Shown here piece after piece: positions 26,294 through 34,487 of a stretch of DNA of 49,831 nt. Every line of letters begins with the position of its first letter. The stretch's first letter is position 1. The notes beneath the pieces are model-generated. The model saw only the letters and a list, made by a program, of their open reading frames with translations, was not told the DNA's origin and searched no databases. This DNA comes from JAJFTV01 sp964426355 (GTDB lineage Bacteria > Chloroflexota > Anaerolineae > Anaerolineales > Anaerolineaceae). A program made the position numbers and the translations under genes. The stretch is from positions 1 to 49,831 of the forward strand of contig CAYRRA010000004.1 in NCBI GenBank assembly GCA_964426355.1, written 5' to 3'.

Positions 26294-26636
26294 AATCTGC
26301 TACCCCTCACCTAAAGAACATACGTTTTTTGTCGAAAAATTCTCCCACCATTATCCCGCTTGCAACGGAAAAAATATGCGGGTTTTTTTACTTATCGTAA
26401 TTCCACCGTGTTTAAAAAGTCATAAATAATTGATTAAAAACATGAATAATCACCTGACCATACCCGGCAAAAAAGACAGGGAACCCTGCAACAAACCATC
26501 TGGCTTGTTAACCTAAAGGCTTGTAAAATCTGTCAACTGCATCCTATTTTTTACTATTCTCAAGTTATCTGATATCGAATTTGTTAATATTATATAATAT
26601 TGTAGTGTATTATAGAGTATTTTTAACCGGTTTTGT
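26294..26636. other. 343-bp AT-rich intergenic region
   Basis: No credible gene. On the minus strand it holds, in order, an AT-rich stretch with two TATAAT boxes (about 26570-26625), the two-hairpin terminator at 26469-26509, and about 170 bp leading to the 5TM-PAS gene. I see nothing else that can be supported. Confidence 0.6.
26469..26509 (-). terminator. Two-hairpin intrinsic terminator
   Basis: On the minus strand AACAAGCC (26509-26502) pairs with GGTTTGTT (26497-26490) around AGAT, with one G-U pair. Next comes CAGGGTTCCCTG (26488-26477) as a tight hairpin, then TCTTTTTTG. It probably ends the dehydrogenase transcript, although it lies about 130 nt past that stop. Confidence 0.6.
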
Positions 26637-29582
26637 TCAATTGTCGGGAAGGGAAAATAGCAGCATAACCGGGTGAACAACCCTCCGCCCGGTGCCATTT
26701 TCAATCTGTGACCGGCAGGATGTACCCGAAGCCGCAATGATGGTATCTTCACTTGCCTGGCGTACAGCAGGAAAAAGCGCACTCTCGCCAATCTTCATCG
26801 ATAACTCATAATGTTCGGCTTCATAACCAAACGCGCCAGCCATCCCACAGCAGCCGGATTCAACCATCTCAACCTGGTAACCGGCTTGCCGAAGCATTGC
26901 GATTGTGGCTTGAGCGCCAACCGGGTAACCATCCTCTGCTGGAGGCTGCGCTTTTTGCACGCATTGTCCATGCAGCAAGACCTTTCCTCTGCTTTTTTCA
27001 GCCGCAGCGAAGTTTTCGATCCGCTTTACACCACTCGCATCCGGTCGAATCAGAAACTCATCCACCAGCCAGGTGCGTTTTACCAACGCTGCCACGTAGG
27101 GCTCATCGGGGAAATAATCCAGGTATTCGTCACGCAGCATAAACGTCTCCGAGGGTTCCACACCCACCACGGGCAAACAACCCTGCGGGTCTAACGACTT
27201 AATGCAGTCAATCAATTTTCTTGCATGGGTTTTGCCTTGATCCAAAAACCCTTTGGACGTCAGCGGTCTTCCAGCCCCAACAACCGGCAGGATGTAAACA
27301 TTCAGCCCGCATCGCTCCAATACACGCACGGCACAAAGGGCAGTCTCAGGGTGAAAATCACGGGAGAAACTATCCAGCAAAAAGAGGACATCCGGCGAAA
27401 CCGGTTGGTTTTGTTTTTTTAACGGAGCTTTTTCACCGGGGTTGGCAAACTGCGGAAAAACACGTTCTGCCGCTAACCCCAGCACAGCCTGGTTAATCCG
27501 GCGAACCCACGCAGAAGCCAACACGCTATTCGCCAGGCTTGAAACAGGCGCAGCCAGCGGGGCAAGCCGGTCAATATAGGCGAACAAGTAATCGCGCAGT
27601 TTGTGCGGGTGCGTTTGGTAATGGTGGTAAAGATATTCGAACTTCAGTTTTGCCACATCCACACCCGAAGGGCATTCAGACTTACACCCCTTGCAAGCCA
27701 GGCAAAGGTCAAGCGCTTCCATCACCACCTGGTCGCCGAAATCATCCAGCGGGAGTCTGCCAGAAATGAGCGCGCGCAGCAGGTTGGATCGTCCGCGTGG
27801 GCTATGCATTTCATCGCGCAGCGCCTGGAAAGAAGGACACATCAACCCAAAATCCTTCCTGCACACGCCAGCTCCGTTACACATCTCAATTGCGCCGCTC
27901 AGGCTTTCCTGTTTGGAATAATCAAAAAACGGTTTCCAGGTATTCACCACATACCCTTCACCGTAACGTAAATTTGCATTCATAGGCAGCGGGTCTACCT
28001 TTTTTCCGGGGTTGAGCAAATTGTATGGGTCAGCAGCTCTCTTCAGTGCGCGGAACTGGTCGTAAATTTCAGACCCAAAGTTGGCTTCCAGGTATTGCGA
28101 ACGGGCAATGCCGTCACCGTGTTCACCACTGATGGCTCCGTTGAGCTTCAGGCATAACCTGACCACCTCTTCGGAAATGGAATGCATCTGATGGACGTTT
28201 TCGGCACCTTTCGTGCTGATGACCGGGCGGATATGCAAACATCCCGCTGATACATGGGCATAGTAGTTGGCATACGTGCCGTGTGCCCTCATGATGGCTT
28301 CCATTTCACGCACAAAATTTCCCAGGTCTTCCACCGGGACAGCCACATCCTCGACAAACGCCAGTGGCTTGGCATCTCCCGGCAGTGAGTTGAGAATCCC
28401 CAAACCCATTTTCCGTATCCCCCAAACCTGGTTTTGACGCTCCACTGTCTCGGCAATGAGCACATCATCGCCCAACGCCATCGCCTGTTCTTTCAGATGT
28501 TTCGGGTCCTCTCCGCTGAACTCAACCACCAGCAGCGCCTCCGGTTCACCCTGGACAAACTCAACCTGCCGCGCATACGCAGGGATCGCGCGTGCCAATC
28601 GCAGCATCTCCCCCGGTATCAATTCAATGGCAGAAGGGTTTCTTTCTAACAGAAAGGGAGCCTGGTCGCAAGCTTCTGCGATGGTCTCGAACGTCAATAC
28701 ACCCAGTATGGTGTGAGCAGGTTTGTCCACCAGGCGCAACCTGGCTTTGCGCAGTATCCCCAGGGTGCCTTCGGACCCCGCCATTAGCATGGAGATGTTG
28801 ATATTTCCATCGCTCACCGGTGGATACGGCAGCCCGCTTGCACCCCATTGGGGCGGCGCTGCCGGTGACCAGGGAAGAAGGTAGTTCAGGTTATATCCTG
28901 AAGCACGCCGCCACACCTTTACCCAATCACGTCGAATGATATCTTTATAATCTTTACGGACCGTCAGGGCTGTTTTATAGATTGCATCGATAACTCGCCC
29001 ACCCGACGTGGTACTCAGTCTTCGCTCTATCGCCTCCACCGGTTCTTCACAGAACATGGCAACATCCCCATCCGAAAGCAGGACTTCACAGGCTAACAGA
29101 TGGTCTGCGGTCATCCCATACAGGATCGAATGAGCTCCGGTTGCATTGCAGCCGATGCTCCCGCCAATGGATGCCCGCTCCGCAGAAGCGGGATCGGGAC
29201 CAAACATCAGCCCATATCGCCCGACTGCCCGGTTCAACCCATTCAAGATCAGACCTGGCTCAACCAACGCGATTTTTTCTTCTGGGTTTATTTCGATTAA
29301 CCGGTTCAGGTGCTTCGCAAAATCAATCACCAAAGCTGGACCAACCGCCTGCCCCGCCAGGCTGGACCCTGAACCGCGCGCCAGTAAAGGCACGCGATGC
29401 CGGGCTGCCGTCTCAACAATCGCCGATAGATCGTCTAAATCCAATGGAAAAACGACACCGAGCGGTTCAATCTGATATATCGACGCATCGGTACTGTAAA
29501 GCAAACGACTAATGAAGTCATCCTTTACTTCACCGCGGATCAATTGTTGAAGCTCATTTTTAAAATCGGAGTTCAGCGGCAT
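26637..29582 (-). CDS. FAD/Fe-S D-2-hydroxyacid dehydrogenase (YdiJ/Dld-like)
   Basis: A 981-residue fusion of three modules. The N-terminal FAD-binding domain of the vanillyl-alcohol-oxidase fold is visible (LLARGSGSSLAGQAVG, ASIGGSIGCNATGAHS). A GlcD-type C-terminal domain follows (AHVSAGCLHIRP, GEHGDGIARSQ). Fe-S motifs are CNGAGVCRKDFGLMCPS and CLACKGCKSECPSGVDVAK. The end carries a glycolate-oxidase-type CCG module (GQCVQKA, ESGCCGMAGAFGYE). The size and order match E. coli YdiJ, a D-2-hydroxyglutarate dehydrogenase; D-lactate is an alternative substrate. GGAAGGAACC precedes the ATG. No separate electron-transfer partner is adjacent. Confidence 0.9.
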   Translation of the reverse strand: MPLNSDFKNELQQLIRGEVKDDFISRLLYSTDASIYQIEPLGVVFPLDLDDLSAIVETAARHRVPLLARGSGSSLAGQAVGPALVIDFAKHLNRLIEINPEEKIALVEPGLILNGLNRAVGRYGLMFGPDPASAERASIGGSIGCNATGAHSILYGMTADHLLACEVLLSDGDVAMFCEEPVEAIERRLSTTSGGRVIDAIYKTALTVRKDYKDIIRRDWVKVWRRASGYNLNYLLPWSPAAPPQWGASGLPYPPVSDGNINISMLMAGSEGTLGILRKARLRLVDKPAHTILGVLTFETIAEACDQAPFLLERNPSAIELIPGEMLRLARAIPAYARQVEFVQGEPEALLVVEFSGEDPKHLKEQAMALGDDVLIAETVERQNQVWGIRKMGLGILNSLPGDAKPLAFVEDVAVPVEDLGNFVREMEAIMRAHGTYANYYAHVSAGCLHIRPVISTKGAENVHQMHSISEEVVRLCLKLNGAISGEHGDGIARSQYLEANFGSEIYDQFRALKRAADPYNLLNPGKKVDPLPMNANLRYGEGYVVNTWKPFFDYSKQESLSGAIEMCNGAGVCRKDFGLMCPSFQALRDEMHSPRGRSNLLRALISGRLPLDDFGDQVVMEALDLCLACKGCKSECPSGVDVAKLKFEYLYHHYQTHPHKLRDYLFAYIDRLAPLAAPVSSLANSVLASAWVRRINQAVLGLAAERVFPQFANPGEKAPLKKQNQPVSPDVLFLLDSFSRDFHPETALCAVRVLERCGLNVYILPVVGAGRPLTSKGFLDQGKTHARKLIDCIKSLDPQGCLPVVGVEPSETFMLRDEYLDYFPDEPYVAALVKRTWLVDEFLIRPDASGVKRIENFAAAEKSRGKVLLHGQCVQKAQPPAEDGYPVGAQATIAMLRQAGYQVEMVESGCCGMAGAFGYEAEHYELSMKIGESALFPAVRQASEDTIIAASGTSCRSQIENGTGRRVVHPVMLLFSLPDN

Positions 29583-29614
29583 GGTTCCTTCCAGGTAAAA
29601 GGTTTTTTAGACAA

Positions 29615-29634
29615 CAAGAGTTAAACACCTCTTG
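29615..29634. promoter_or_regulatory. Inverted repeat upstream of the dehydrogenase, possible operator
   Basis: CAAGAG (29615-29620) and CTCTTG (29629-29634) with 8-nt spacing, between the TATAAT box and the ATG of the dehydrogenase gene. Position and symmetry fit a repressor site; the regulator is unknown. Confidence 0.3.
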
Positions 29635-29648
29635 AAACCGGTTGGGGT

Positions 29649-29654
29649 ATTATA
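29649..29654 (-). promoter_or_regulatory. -10 box for the dehydrogenase gene
   Basis: GTTATAATAC on the minus strand, about 67 nt before the ATG at 29582. No clear -35. Confidence 0.45.
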
Positions 29655-29786
29655 ACTGCATTGACGCCATCTCTTCTTTTTTTCCTCTGTCATGCACCAG
29701 TCTTCATGTTGGTCCTATATTCACAATGATATTGAGTTCCATGCGCACAACAGGCTTAGGAAAATAGGACAATTGTCTTCAACCCC

Positions 29787-29814
29787 TTGACAAACAGCTT
29801 GATTGCAGTAGAAT
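29787..29814 (+). promoter_or_regulatory. Sigma-70-type promoter of the aromatic operon
   Basis: Consensus TTGACA (29787-29792), 16-nt spacer, TAGAAT (29809-29814). The predicted transcription start near 29820-29822 leaves only about 10 nt before the leader-peptide ATG at 29831. Confidence 0.75.
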
Positions 29815-29830
29815 AATTTTCAATACAAAA

Positions 29831-29914
29831 ATGAACCAAATCAAACCCATCCGCTTCTTTTATTTTTATTTTTACGGCAACCAACCTGATCCGGCTGCCG
29901 GCTTTGTGGATTAA
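29831..29914 (+). CDS. Phe/Tyr-rich attenuator leader peptide
   Basis: A 27-residue reading frame (starts MNQIKPIR) whose residues 9-15 are FFYFYFY: four Phe and three Tyr codons in a row, with one more Phe near the end and no Trp. It ends at TAA 29912-29914, just before a terminator hairpin. This is the classic architecture of amino-acid attenuation: low charged tRNA-Phe or tRNA-Tyr stalls the ribosome on the run. The downstream operon makes exactly these two amino acids. No Shine-Dalgarno sequence is evident, so initiation would be nearly leaderless. It is too short for most gene callers. Confidence 0.88.
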   Translation: MNQIKPIRFFYFYFYGNQPDPAAGFVD

Positions 29915-29957
29915 AGCGGAAAGAATAACCCCTTGATCAACAAACACGATGCCCAGC
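29894..29957 (+). promoter_or_regulatory. Antiterminator pairing of the aromatic attenuator
   Basis: GCTG (29894-29897) pairs with CAGC (29954-29957). After a CC bulge, GGC (29900-29902) pairs with GCC (29951-29953). After a U-U mismatch, TTGTG (29904-29908) pairs with CACGA (29945-29949), with one G-U. The total is 12 pairs. The 3' arm overlaps the ascending arm of the terminator, so the two folds exclude each other. The 5' arm lies in the last codons of the leader: it is exposed when a ribosome stalls on the Phe/Tyr run and covered when it reaches the stop. Confidence 0.75.
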
Positions 29958-29975
29958 AGCATCGTGTTTTTTTTT
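29943..29975 (+). terminator. Intrinsic terminator of the aromatic attenuator
   Basis: AACACGATGC (29943-29952) pairs perfectly with GCATCGTGTT (29959-29968) around CCAGCA, and runs into nine U (29967-29975). It stands between the leader peptide and aroH. Confidence 0.9.
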
Positions 29976-29988
29976 GAATGGAGGCAAT

Positions 29989-30381
29989 ATGAGAACAGCA
30001 GGCGTACGAGGCGCAACAACAGTCAGCAGGGATGACAAAGATGAAATTCTGGCAGCCACTACTGAGCTTTTGGAAGCCATCCTGGCAGCCAACCCGCAGA
30101 TGCAGACCCAGGACCTTTCCAGTGCATTTTTTACCCTCACAGATGATTTATCGGCTGTTCACCCCGCCAAAGCCGCCCGGTTGATGGGATGGACAGAGGT
30201 CCCGTTAATGTGTGCGCAAGAGATACCGGTGCCTGGCAGCTTGCCGCGCTGTATCCGTGTGCTTCTGCATTGGAATACCGAGCTGAAACAAAATGAAGTC
30301 CATCATATCTACCTGAGGGATGCCGTTCAGTTGCGTCCTGATCTTACATCCACCCCCACAAACAAAGAGGTGTCAAAATGA
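29989..30381 (+). CDS. aroH: Chorismate mutase, AroH type
   Basis: A 130-residue monofunctional chorismate mutase that rearranges chorismate to prephenate, the first committed step to Phe and Tyr. The AroH-class sequence is clear: MRTAGVRGATTVSRDDKDEI at the start, then LSSAFFTLTDDLSAVHPAKAAR and the VPLMCAQEIPVPGSLPRCIRVL core. The ATG at 29989 has GGAGG at 29980-29984. Its stop overlaps the aroF start as ATGA. It is the first structural gene after the attenuator, so its expression depends directly on antitermination. Confidence 0.95.
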   Translation: MRTAGVRGATTVSRDDKDEILAATTELLEAILAANPQMQTQDLSSAFFTLTDDLSAVHPAKAARLMGWTEVPLMCAQEIPVPGSLPRCIRVLLHWNTELKQNEVHHIYLRDAVQLRPDLTSTPTNKEVSK

Positions 30382-31388
30382 TGATTATTATGAATATCGA
30401 TGCAACCGGAGAACAAATACAGACTGTTGTTGCCAGGATTAAAGCCAACAATTTCCGCGTTCACGTTTCCCAGGGAGAAGAACGAACGATTATCGGTGTA
30501 TTGGGCAGCAATCCTTTTACAATCCGCGAACAATTCACCTACCTGCCGGGAATCGACCGCATTGTACCCATCTCACGCCCATACAAAATTGCCTCGCGTG
30601 AGCTGGTACCTCAAAATACGGTTTTTGCATTGGATGGTGTCCAAATCGGCGGTGACCAGGTGCTGCTCATTGCCGGTCCCTGCGCAGTAGAAAGCCGAAC
30701 TCAATTGTTGGAAATTGCCGCTGCCGTCAAGGAAGCTGGCGCTCATGCACTGCGCGGGGGTGCGTATAAACCGCGCAGTTCACCTTATTCATTCCAGGGT
30801 CTGGAAGAAAAGGGATTGGAAATCCTGGCTGAGGCGCGACAGGTTACGGGTTTACCCGTGGTCACCGAGGTGATGTCTCCCGAATTAGTCCCACTGGTAT
30901 CCCAATACGCCGATGTGCTTCAAATTGGTGCGCGCAATATGCAAAACTTTGCCTTGCTCCACCAGGCAGGAGAAAGCCGCCGCCCTGTGCTCCTCAAACG
31001 CAGCAACTCGGCAACCCTGGAAGAGTTGCTCATGGCGGCTGAATATATCCTTTCGCACGGCAACCAGCGTGTGATTTTATGCGAGAGGGGGATCCGTACC
31101 TTTGAGACCTCCACGCGCAACACAACCGACATCAACGCCATCCCGGTCTTGAAATCACTCACGCACCTCCCTGTCATTCTGGACCCCAGTCATAGCACAG
31201 GGCGCTGGGAGTTGGTGGCTCCCATTGCCCGGGCGGGCGTTGCTGCTGGCGCAGATGGGTTGGTTGTAGAGGTGCATCACGAACCCGAAAAGGCTCTTTC
31301 TGACGGTGGACAGTCATTAAAACCAGAACGCTTTGCCCAACTGGTCAAAGAAACCCGTGCCATCGCACAGGTTGTCGGAAGGAGATGA
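30378..31388 (+). CDS. aroF: DAHP synthase, type I-beta with N-terminal regulatory domain
   Basis: Condenses phosphoenolpyruvate and erythrose 4-phosphate to 3-deoxy-D-arabino-heptulosonate 7-phosphate, the entry step of the shikimate pathway. A 336-residue protein. The first 67 or so residues form the ferredoxin-like regulatory domain (MMIIMNIDATGEQIQ to GIDRIVPIS), as in Thermotoga, where it mediates Tyr inhibition. The barrel shows LLIAGPCAVES, RGGAYKPRSSPYSFQG, IGARNMQN, LLKRSNSATLEE and DPSHSTGRWELV. The ATGA overlap with aroH supports the start. Transcriptional attenuation and allosteric feedback thus probably act on the same gene. Confidence 0.96.
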   Translation: MMIIMNIDATGEQIQTVVARIKANNFRVHVSQGEERTIIGVLGSNPFTIREQFTYLPGIDRIVPISRPYKIASRELVPQNTVFALDGVQIGGDQVLLIAGPCAVESRTQLLEIAAAVKEAGAHALRGGAYKPRSSPYSFQGLEEKGLEILAEARQVTGLPVVTEVMSPELVPLVSQYADVLQIGARNMQNFALLHQAGESRRPVLLKRSNSATLEELLMAAEYILSHGNQRVILCERGIRTFETSTRNTTDINAIPVLKSLTHLPVILDPSHSTGRWELVAPIARAGVAAGADGLVVEVHHEPEKALSDGGQSLKPERFAQLVKETRAIAQVVGRR

Positions 31389-31391
31389 GTG

Positions 31392-32261
31392 ATGGATGAG
31401 GAGCCTGCTTTTCTGGAGAACGCAACTGTGATGATCGTAGGGATGGGTTTAATGGGTGGTTCGCTGGCAATGGCTTTAAATGGAAAATGTGCGAGCATCA
31501 TCGGTGTCGACCATGATGAGCACATCCTTCGTAAAGCATTGGATGAACGGGTGATTGACGCAGGGTATCTCAGCATGGAAGAGATAAAATCACCGGTCGA
31601 TGTCATCATCCTGGCACTGCCAATAAAAGCCATTCTCTCAGCGCTCCGGCATCTGCCGGGTATCTATCCAGGAAAGGCAATTGTGCTCGATCTAGGCTCC
31701 ACAAAACATACCATCCTGCAAACCATGTCGCGGTTGCCAGAACGTTTCGACCCCATCGGCGGGCATCCGATGTGCGGAAAAGAAAATGCAGGTTATCTCC
31801 ATGCAGAACGTGACCTCTTTCAAAATACAACTTTTGCCTTCATCCCCCTTCCGCGCAGCAGTAAAAAAGCGATCCGATTTGCTTCTGAAATGTGTTCGGC
31901 GATTGGCGCATCACCTTTTTGGACAGATGCGAAGCAGCATGACCGTTGGGTCGCCATCACCAGTCATCTGCCGTTCATCCTGGCGAACTCATTGGTATCG
32001 CTCACCCCTTTTGAAGCAGCCCGGGTGATAGGTCCCGGTTTCCGAAGCACAGCACGGCTTGCACCATCTTCGCCTGAAATGATGCGCGACATCCTCCTGA
32101 CCAATCGCGAAAATATCCTCAATGAGTTGCAAAGGTTTCAAGCCTGCCTTTCCGAAACCACCCAGCTGCTAATTGAGGAAAACTACGACCTCATCATACA
32201 GCGTTTCAATTCAGGTAAACGCCATTATTTCTCCATCCTAAAAACTGAAGAAAAAGGATAG
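31392..32261 (+). CDS. tyrA: Prephenate dehydrogenase
   Basis: Oxidatively decarboxylates prephenate to 4-hydroxyphenylpyruvate for tyrosine synthesis. A 289-residue protein with an N-terminal NAD(P)-binding Rossmann motif (MIVGMGLMGGSLAMAL), then LDLGSTKHTIL and the family motif GGHPMCGKENAGY with its catalytic His, and a helical C-terminal domain containing HDRWVAITSHLPF. It has no ACT domain, so feedback must come from elsewhere. The ATG at 31392 is preferred over the GTG at 31389 because of AAGGAGATG spacing. It starts 3 nt after aroF ends. Confidence 0.94.
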   Translation: MDEEPAFLENATVMIVGMGLMGGSLAMALNGKCASIIGVDHDEHILRKALDERVIDAGYLSMEEIKSPVDVIILALPIKAILSALRHLPGIYPGKAIVLDLGSTKHTILQTMSRLPERFDPIGGHPMCGKENAGYLHAERDLFQNTTFAFIPLPRSSKKAIRFASEMCSAIGASPFWTDAKQHDRWVAITSHLPFILANSLVSLTPFEAARVIGPGFRSTARLAPSSPEMMRDILLTNRENILNELQRFQACLSETTQLLIEENYDLIIQRFNSGKRHYFSILKTEEKG

Positions 32262-32266
32262 AAAAC

Positions 32267-33607
32267 ATGAAATTGCTCGTTCGTCCCGCTCCTCCACTCC
32301 ATGGCAGTTTGGAACTCCCTGGCGACAAATCACTGTCACACCGTACCGCCCTTCTGGCGTCAATGGCGCAAGGAAGCAGCCAGATCGAAAATTTCCAGGT
32401 TTCCGGTGTAACCCGAGTCATGTTGACTGCCCTGGAACAGTTGGGCATCCAATCTGACCAGGAAGACAGCACCCTGACAATACATGGGAAAGGAATCTCA
32501 GGCTGGCAGGACCCCGTGAACAGTCTGGATTGTGGAAACTCAGCCACCACGATGCGACTGCTGGCAGGAGCACTTCCTCTATGTGGTGTGAAAGCAACAT
32601 TGGACGGGTCAAACCGCCTTCGCCAGCGACCGATGGAACGGATCATTGCTCCCCTCACCAGCATGGGTGTGCCATTGCAATCCAATGACGGGTTTGCCCC
32701 GCTCGCCTTCAGCCGCCCGGACTATCCTTTGAGCCCCATCCAGTGTACGCTTCCAGTTGCCAGTGCACAGGTGAAAACATGCCTGCTCCTTGCATCTCTG
32801 GTTGCGGGTGGTCCTTCCACACTAATAGAACCCGGTCCATCAAGGGATCATACCGAGCGGCTTTTGCGTCATCAAGGGTTCGACATCACCACCGAGACAT
32901 TGGGTGAAAACAGCCATCGACAATACAAAACCTGCATCACACCTCCGCGCCCACTCATCTTTACACCCATCAATATGCGTTTGCCAGGAGATATCTCGTC
33001 CGCAGCCTTCCTGATGGTGGCTGCCTTGATTATTCCTGGATCAGAGATTACCATCCGAAATGTGGGATTGAACCCAACCCGCACCGGGTTGCTCGATGCA
33101 CTTTTGGCGATGGAAGCAGATATCCATATCCTCTCACCGCACACTAGTCACGGCGAGCCAGTGGGCGATTTGCTCATTCGGCATAGCAGGCTTAAAGCCA
33201 CCTGTATTCACGGTGACCAGGTGGTGCGGATGATCGATGAATTTCCTGTCTTTGCCATCGCTGCTGCCTATGCGCAGGGTAAATCCTGCGTGAGAAACGG
33301 TGAAGAATTGCGTTACAAAGAATCGGATCGGATTGCCAGTGTTTGTAAAGAGCTCAATGCACTGGGTATTCAGATTGTTGAAAAACCGGACGGGTTCGAA
33401 ATTACGGGTAGTTCAAAACCACTCAACGGGGTATGTGTGCATTCGCACGGGGATCACCGACTTGCAATGGCGCTGGTGACAGCAGGGTTGGCATCTCAGG
33501 AAACACAGGTAGTGGAAAATGCCGAAGTCATCGACGAATCATTCCCCGAGTTCCTTGCAATACTGAATAGGCTAGGCGCACACATCATCAGCGGAGAAAC
33601 CCTTTGA
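32267..33607 (+). CDS. aroA: 3-phosphoshikimate 1-carboxyvinyltransferase (EPSP synthase)
   Basis: Transfers enolpyruvate from PEP to shikimate 3-phosphate. A 446-residue protein with the expected landmarks: LPGDKSLSHRTALLASMA, LDCGNSATTMRLLAG, DGSNRLRQRPMERII, VASAQVKTCLLLA, and ELRYKESDRIASVCKEL. The sequence LDCGNSATTMRLLAGAL has Ala after the NS, a feature also seen in some glyphosate-tolerant class II enzymes; that is only an observation. It starts 5 nt after tyrA ends. Confidence 0.96.
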   Translation: MKLLVRPAPPLHGSLELPGDKSLSHRTALLASMAQGSSQIENFQVSGVTRVMLTALEQLGIQSDQEDSTLTIHGKGISGWQDPVNSLDCGNSATTMRLLAGALPLCGVKATLDGSNRLRQRPMERIIAPLTSMGVPLQSNDGFAPLAFSRPDYPLSPIQCTLPVASAQVKTCLLLASLVAGGPSTLIEPGPSRDHTERLLRHQGFDITTETLGENSHRQYKTCITPPRPLIFTPINMRLPGDISSAAFLMVAALIIPGSEITIRNVGLNPTRTGLLDALLAMEADIHILSPHTSHGEPVGDLLIRHSRLKATCIHGDQVVRMIDEFPVFAIAAAYAQGKSCVRNGEELRYKESDRIASVCKELNALGIQIVEKPDGFEITGSSKPLNGVCVHSHGDHRLAMALVTAGLASQETQVVENAEVIDESFPEFLAILNRLGAHIISGETL

Positions 33608-34467
33608 AACCTCTCTGCTTCGGTTTAATCGGACATCCCATCCAGCACAGTCTCTCACCCCAACTGCATCATGCTGCCATGAGAGCTTCAGGGTTATCAG
33701 GTTCTTACGAGCTTTTTGAGCTGCCGCCAGGGAAAGATGTAGAGGTGGATTTGACGAAAATTCTTTTCAACCTCCGTAATGGTGAGATAATGGGGCTTAA
33801 CATCACCATACCGTATAAAGAGACAGTCCTTCCTCTGCTGGATGAGCTCACACCCACTGCCGCCCGCATCGGGGCAGTGAATACACTGTACAAAAGGCAG
33901 CAACGTATAGTGGGAGACAATACAGACGCACAGGGATTTCTCAATGACTTGGCACGTCTGGGGTTTGCGAATCGTTTGCCTGAGGGGAAAGAGGCGCTCG
34001 TGCTGGGTGCTGGCGGGGCAGCTCGGGCGGTTGTCTATGCCTTGACCTCGCAAGGTTGGGTGGTGTATGTGGCGGCTCGCCGGATTGAACAGGCGCAGCA
34101 GCTTGTCCAACAAATCGACCCCGTTCAGACGCGCGTTTTCCCGGCAGGGTTTCAAGCGCAGACTTTTACTCGTGCCTATTCCCTAATCATCAACACCACG
34201 CCTTTGGGCATGCGCGCGGGTGACGTATCAACGCCCTGGCTGGAGCGAATATCATTTCCTGAAACGGCTGCGGTCTATGACCTGGTCTACCATCAAACCA
34301 CACAGCTTCTTCAGGATGCACGGGCAGCAGGATTACCGGCTGCCAATGGGCTGGGAATGCTTATTGAACAGGCAGCCTTATCGTTTTCGCTCTGGACAGG
34401 TCTGGAAGTTCCGCGTGCAGCTTTATGGCAGGCAGTTTCACCATCTGTTCAATCTGATCAACAATAA
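33604..34467 (+). CDS. aroE: Shikimate dehydrogenase
   Basis: Reduces 3-dehydroshikimate to shikimate with NADPH. A 287-residue protein. The substrate motif GHPIQHSLSPQLHHAAM, catalytic MGLNITIPYKETV (with the catalytic Lys), NTDAQGFLNDL, the glycine-rich nucleotide loop VLGAGGAARAVVYAL, and NTTPLGMRAG are all present. A TTG start at 33604 overlaps the aroA stop as TTGA, consistent with tight translational coupling. Confidence 0.95.
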   Translation: MKPLCFGLIGHPIQHSLSPQLHHAAMRASGLSGSYELFELPPGKDVEVDLTKILFNLRNGEIMGLNITIPYKETVLPLLDELTPTAARIGAVNTLYKRQQRIVGDNTDAQGFLNDLARLGFANRLPEGKEALVLGAGGAARAVVYALTSQGWVVYVAARRIEQAQQLVQQIDPVQTRVFPAGFQAQTFTRAYSLIINTTPLGMRAGDVSTPWLERISFPETAAVYDLVYHQTTQLLQDARAAGLPAANGLGMLIEQAALSFSLWTGLEVPRAALWQAVSPSVQSDQQ

Positions 34468-34487
34468 AAATTAAGAGGTTGGCAATT

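Noticed and set aside
26455..26530. GGCAAA and CCTAAAGG pieces suggestive of a cyclic di-GMP riboswitch on the plus strand
   Set aside because: The core GACGCAAAGCC and the required stems are absent, and no plus-strand gene follows. The minus strand reads as a terminator.
26513..26791. 92-codon minus-strand frame across the end of the dehydrogenase gene
   Set aside because: It overlaps the real gene in another frame and runs into AT-rich intergenic DNA; it has no ribosome site or recognisable sequence.
29756..30019. 87-codon minus-strand frame over the attenuator
   Set aside because: It is antisense to the leader peptide and terminator, whose features are coherent on the plus strand.
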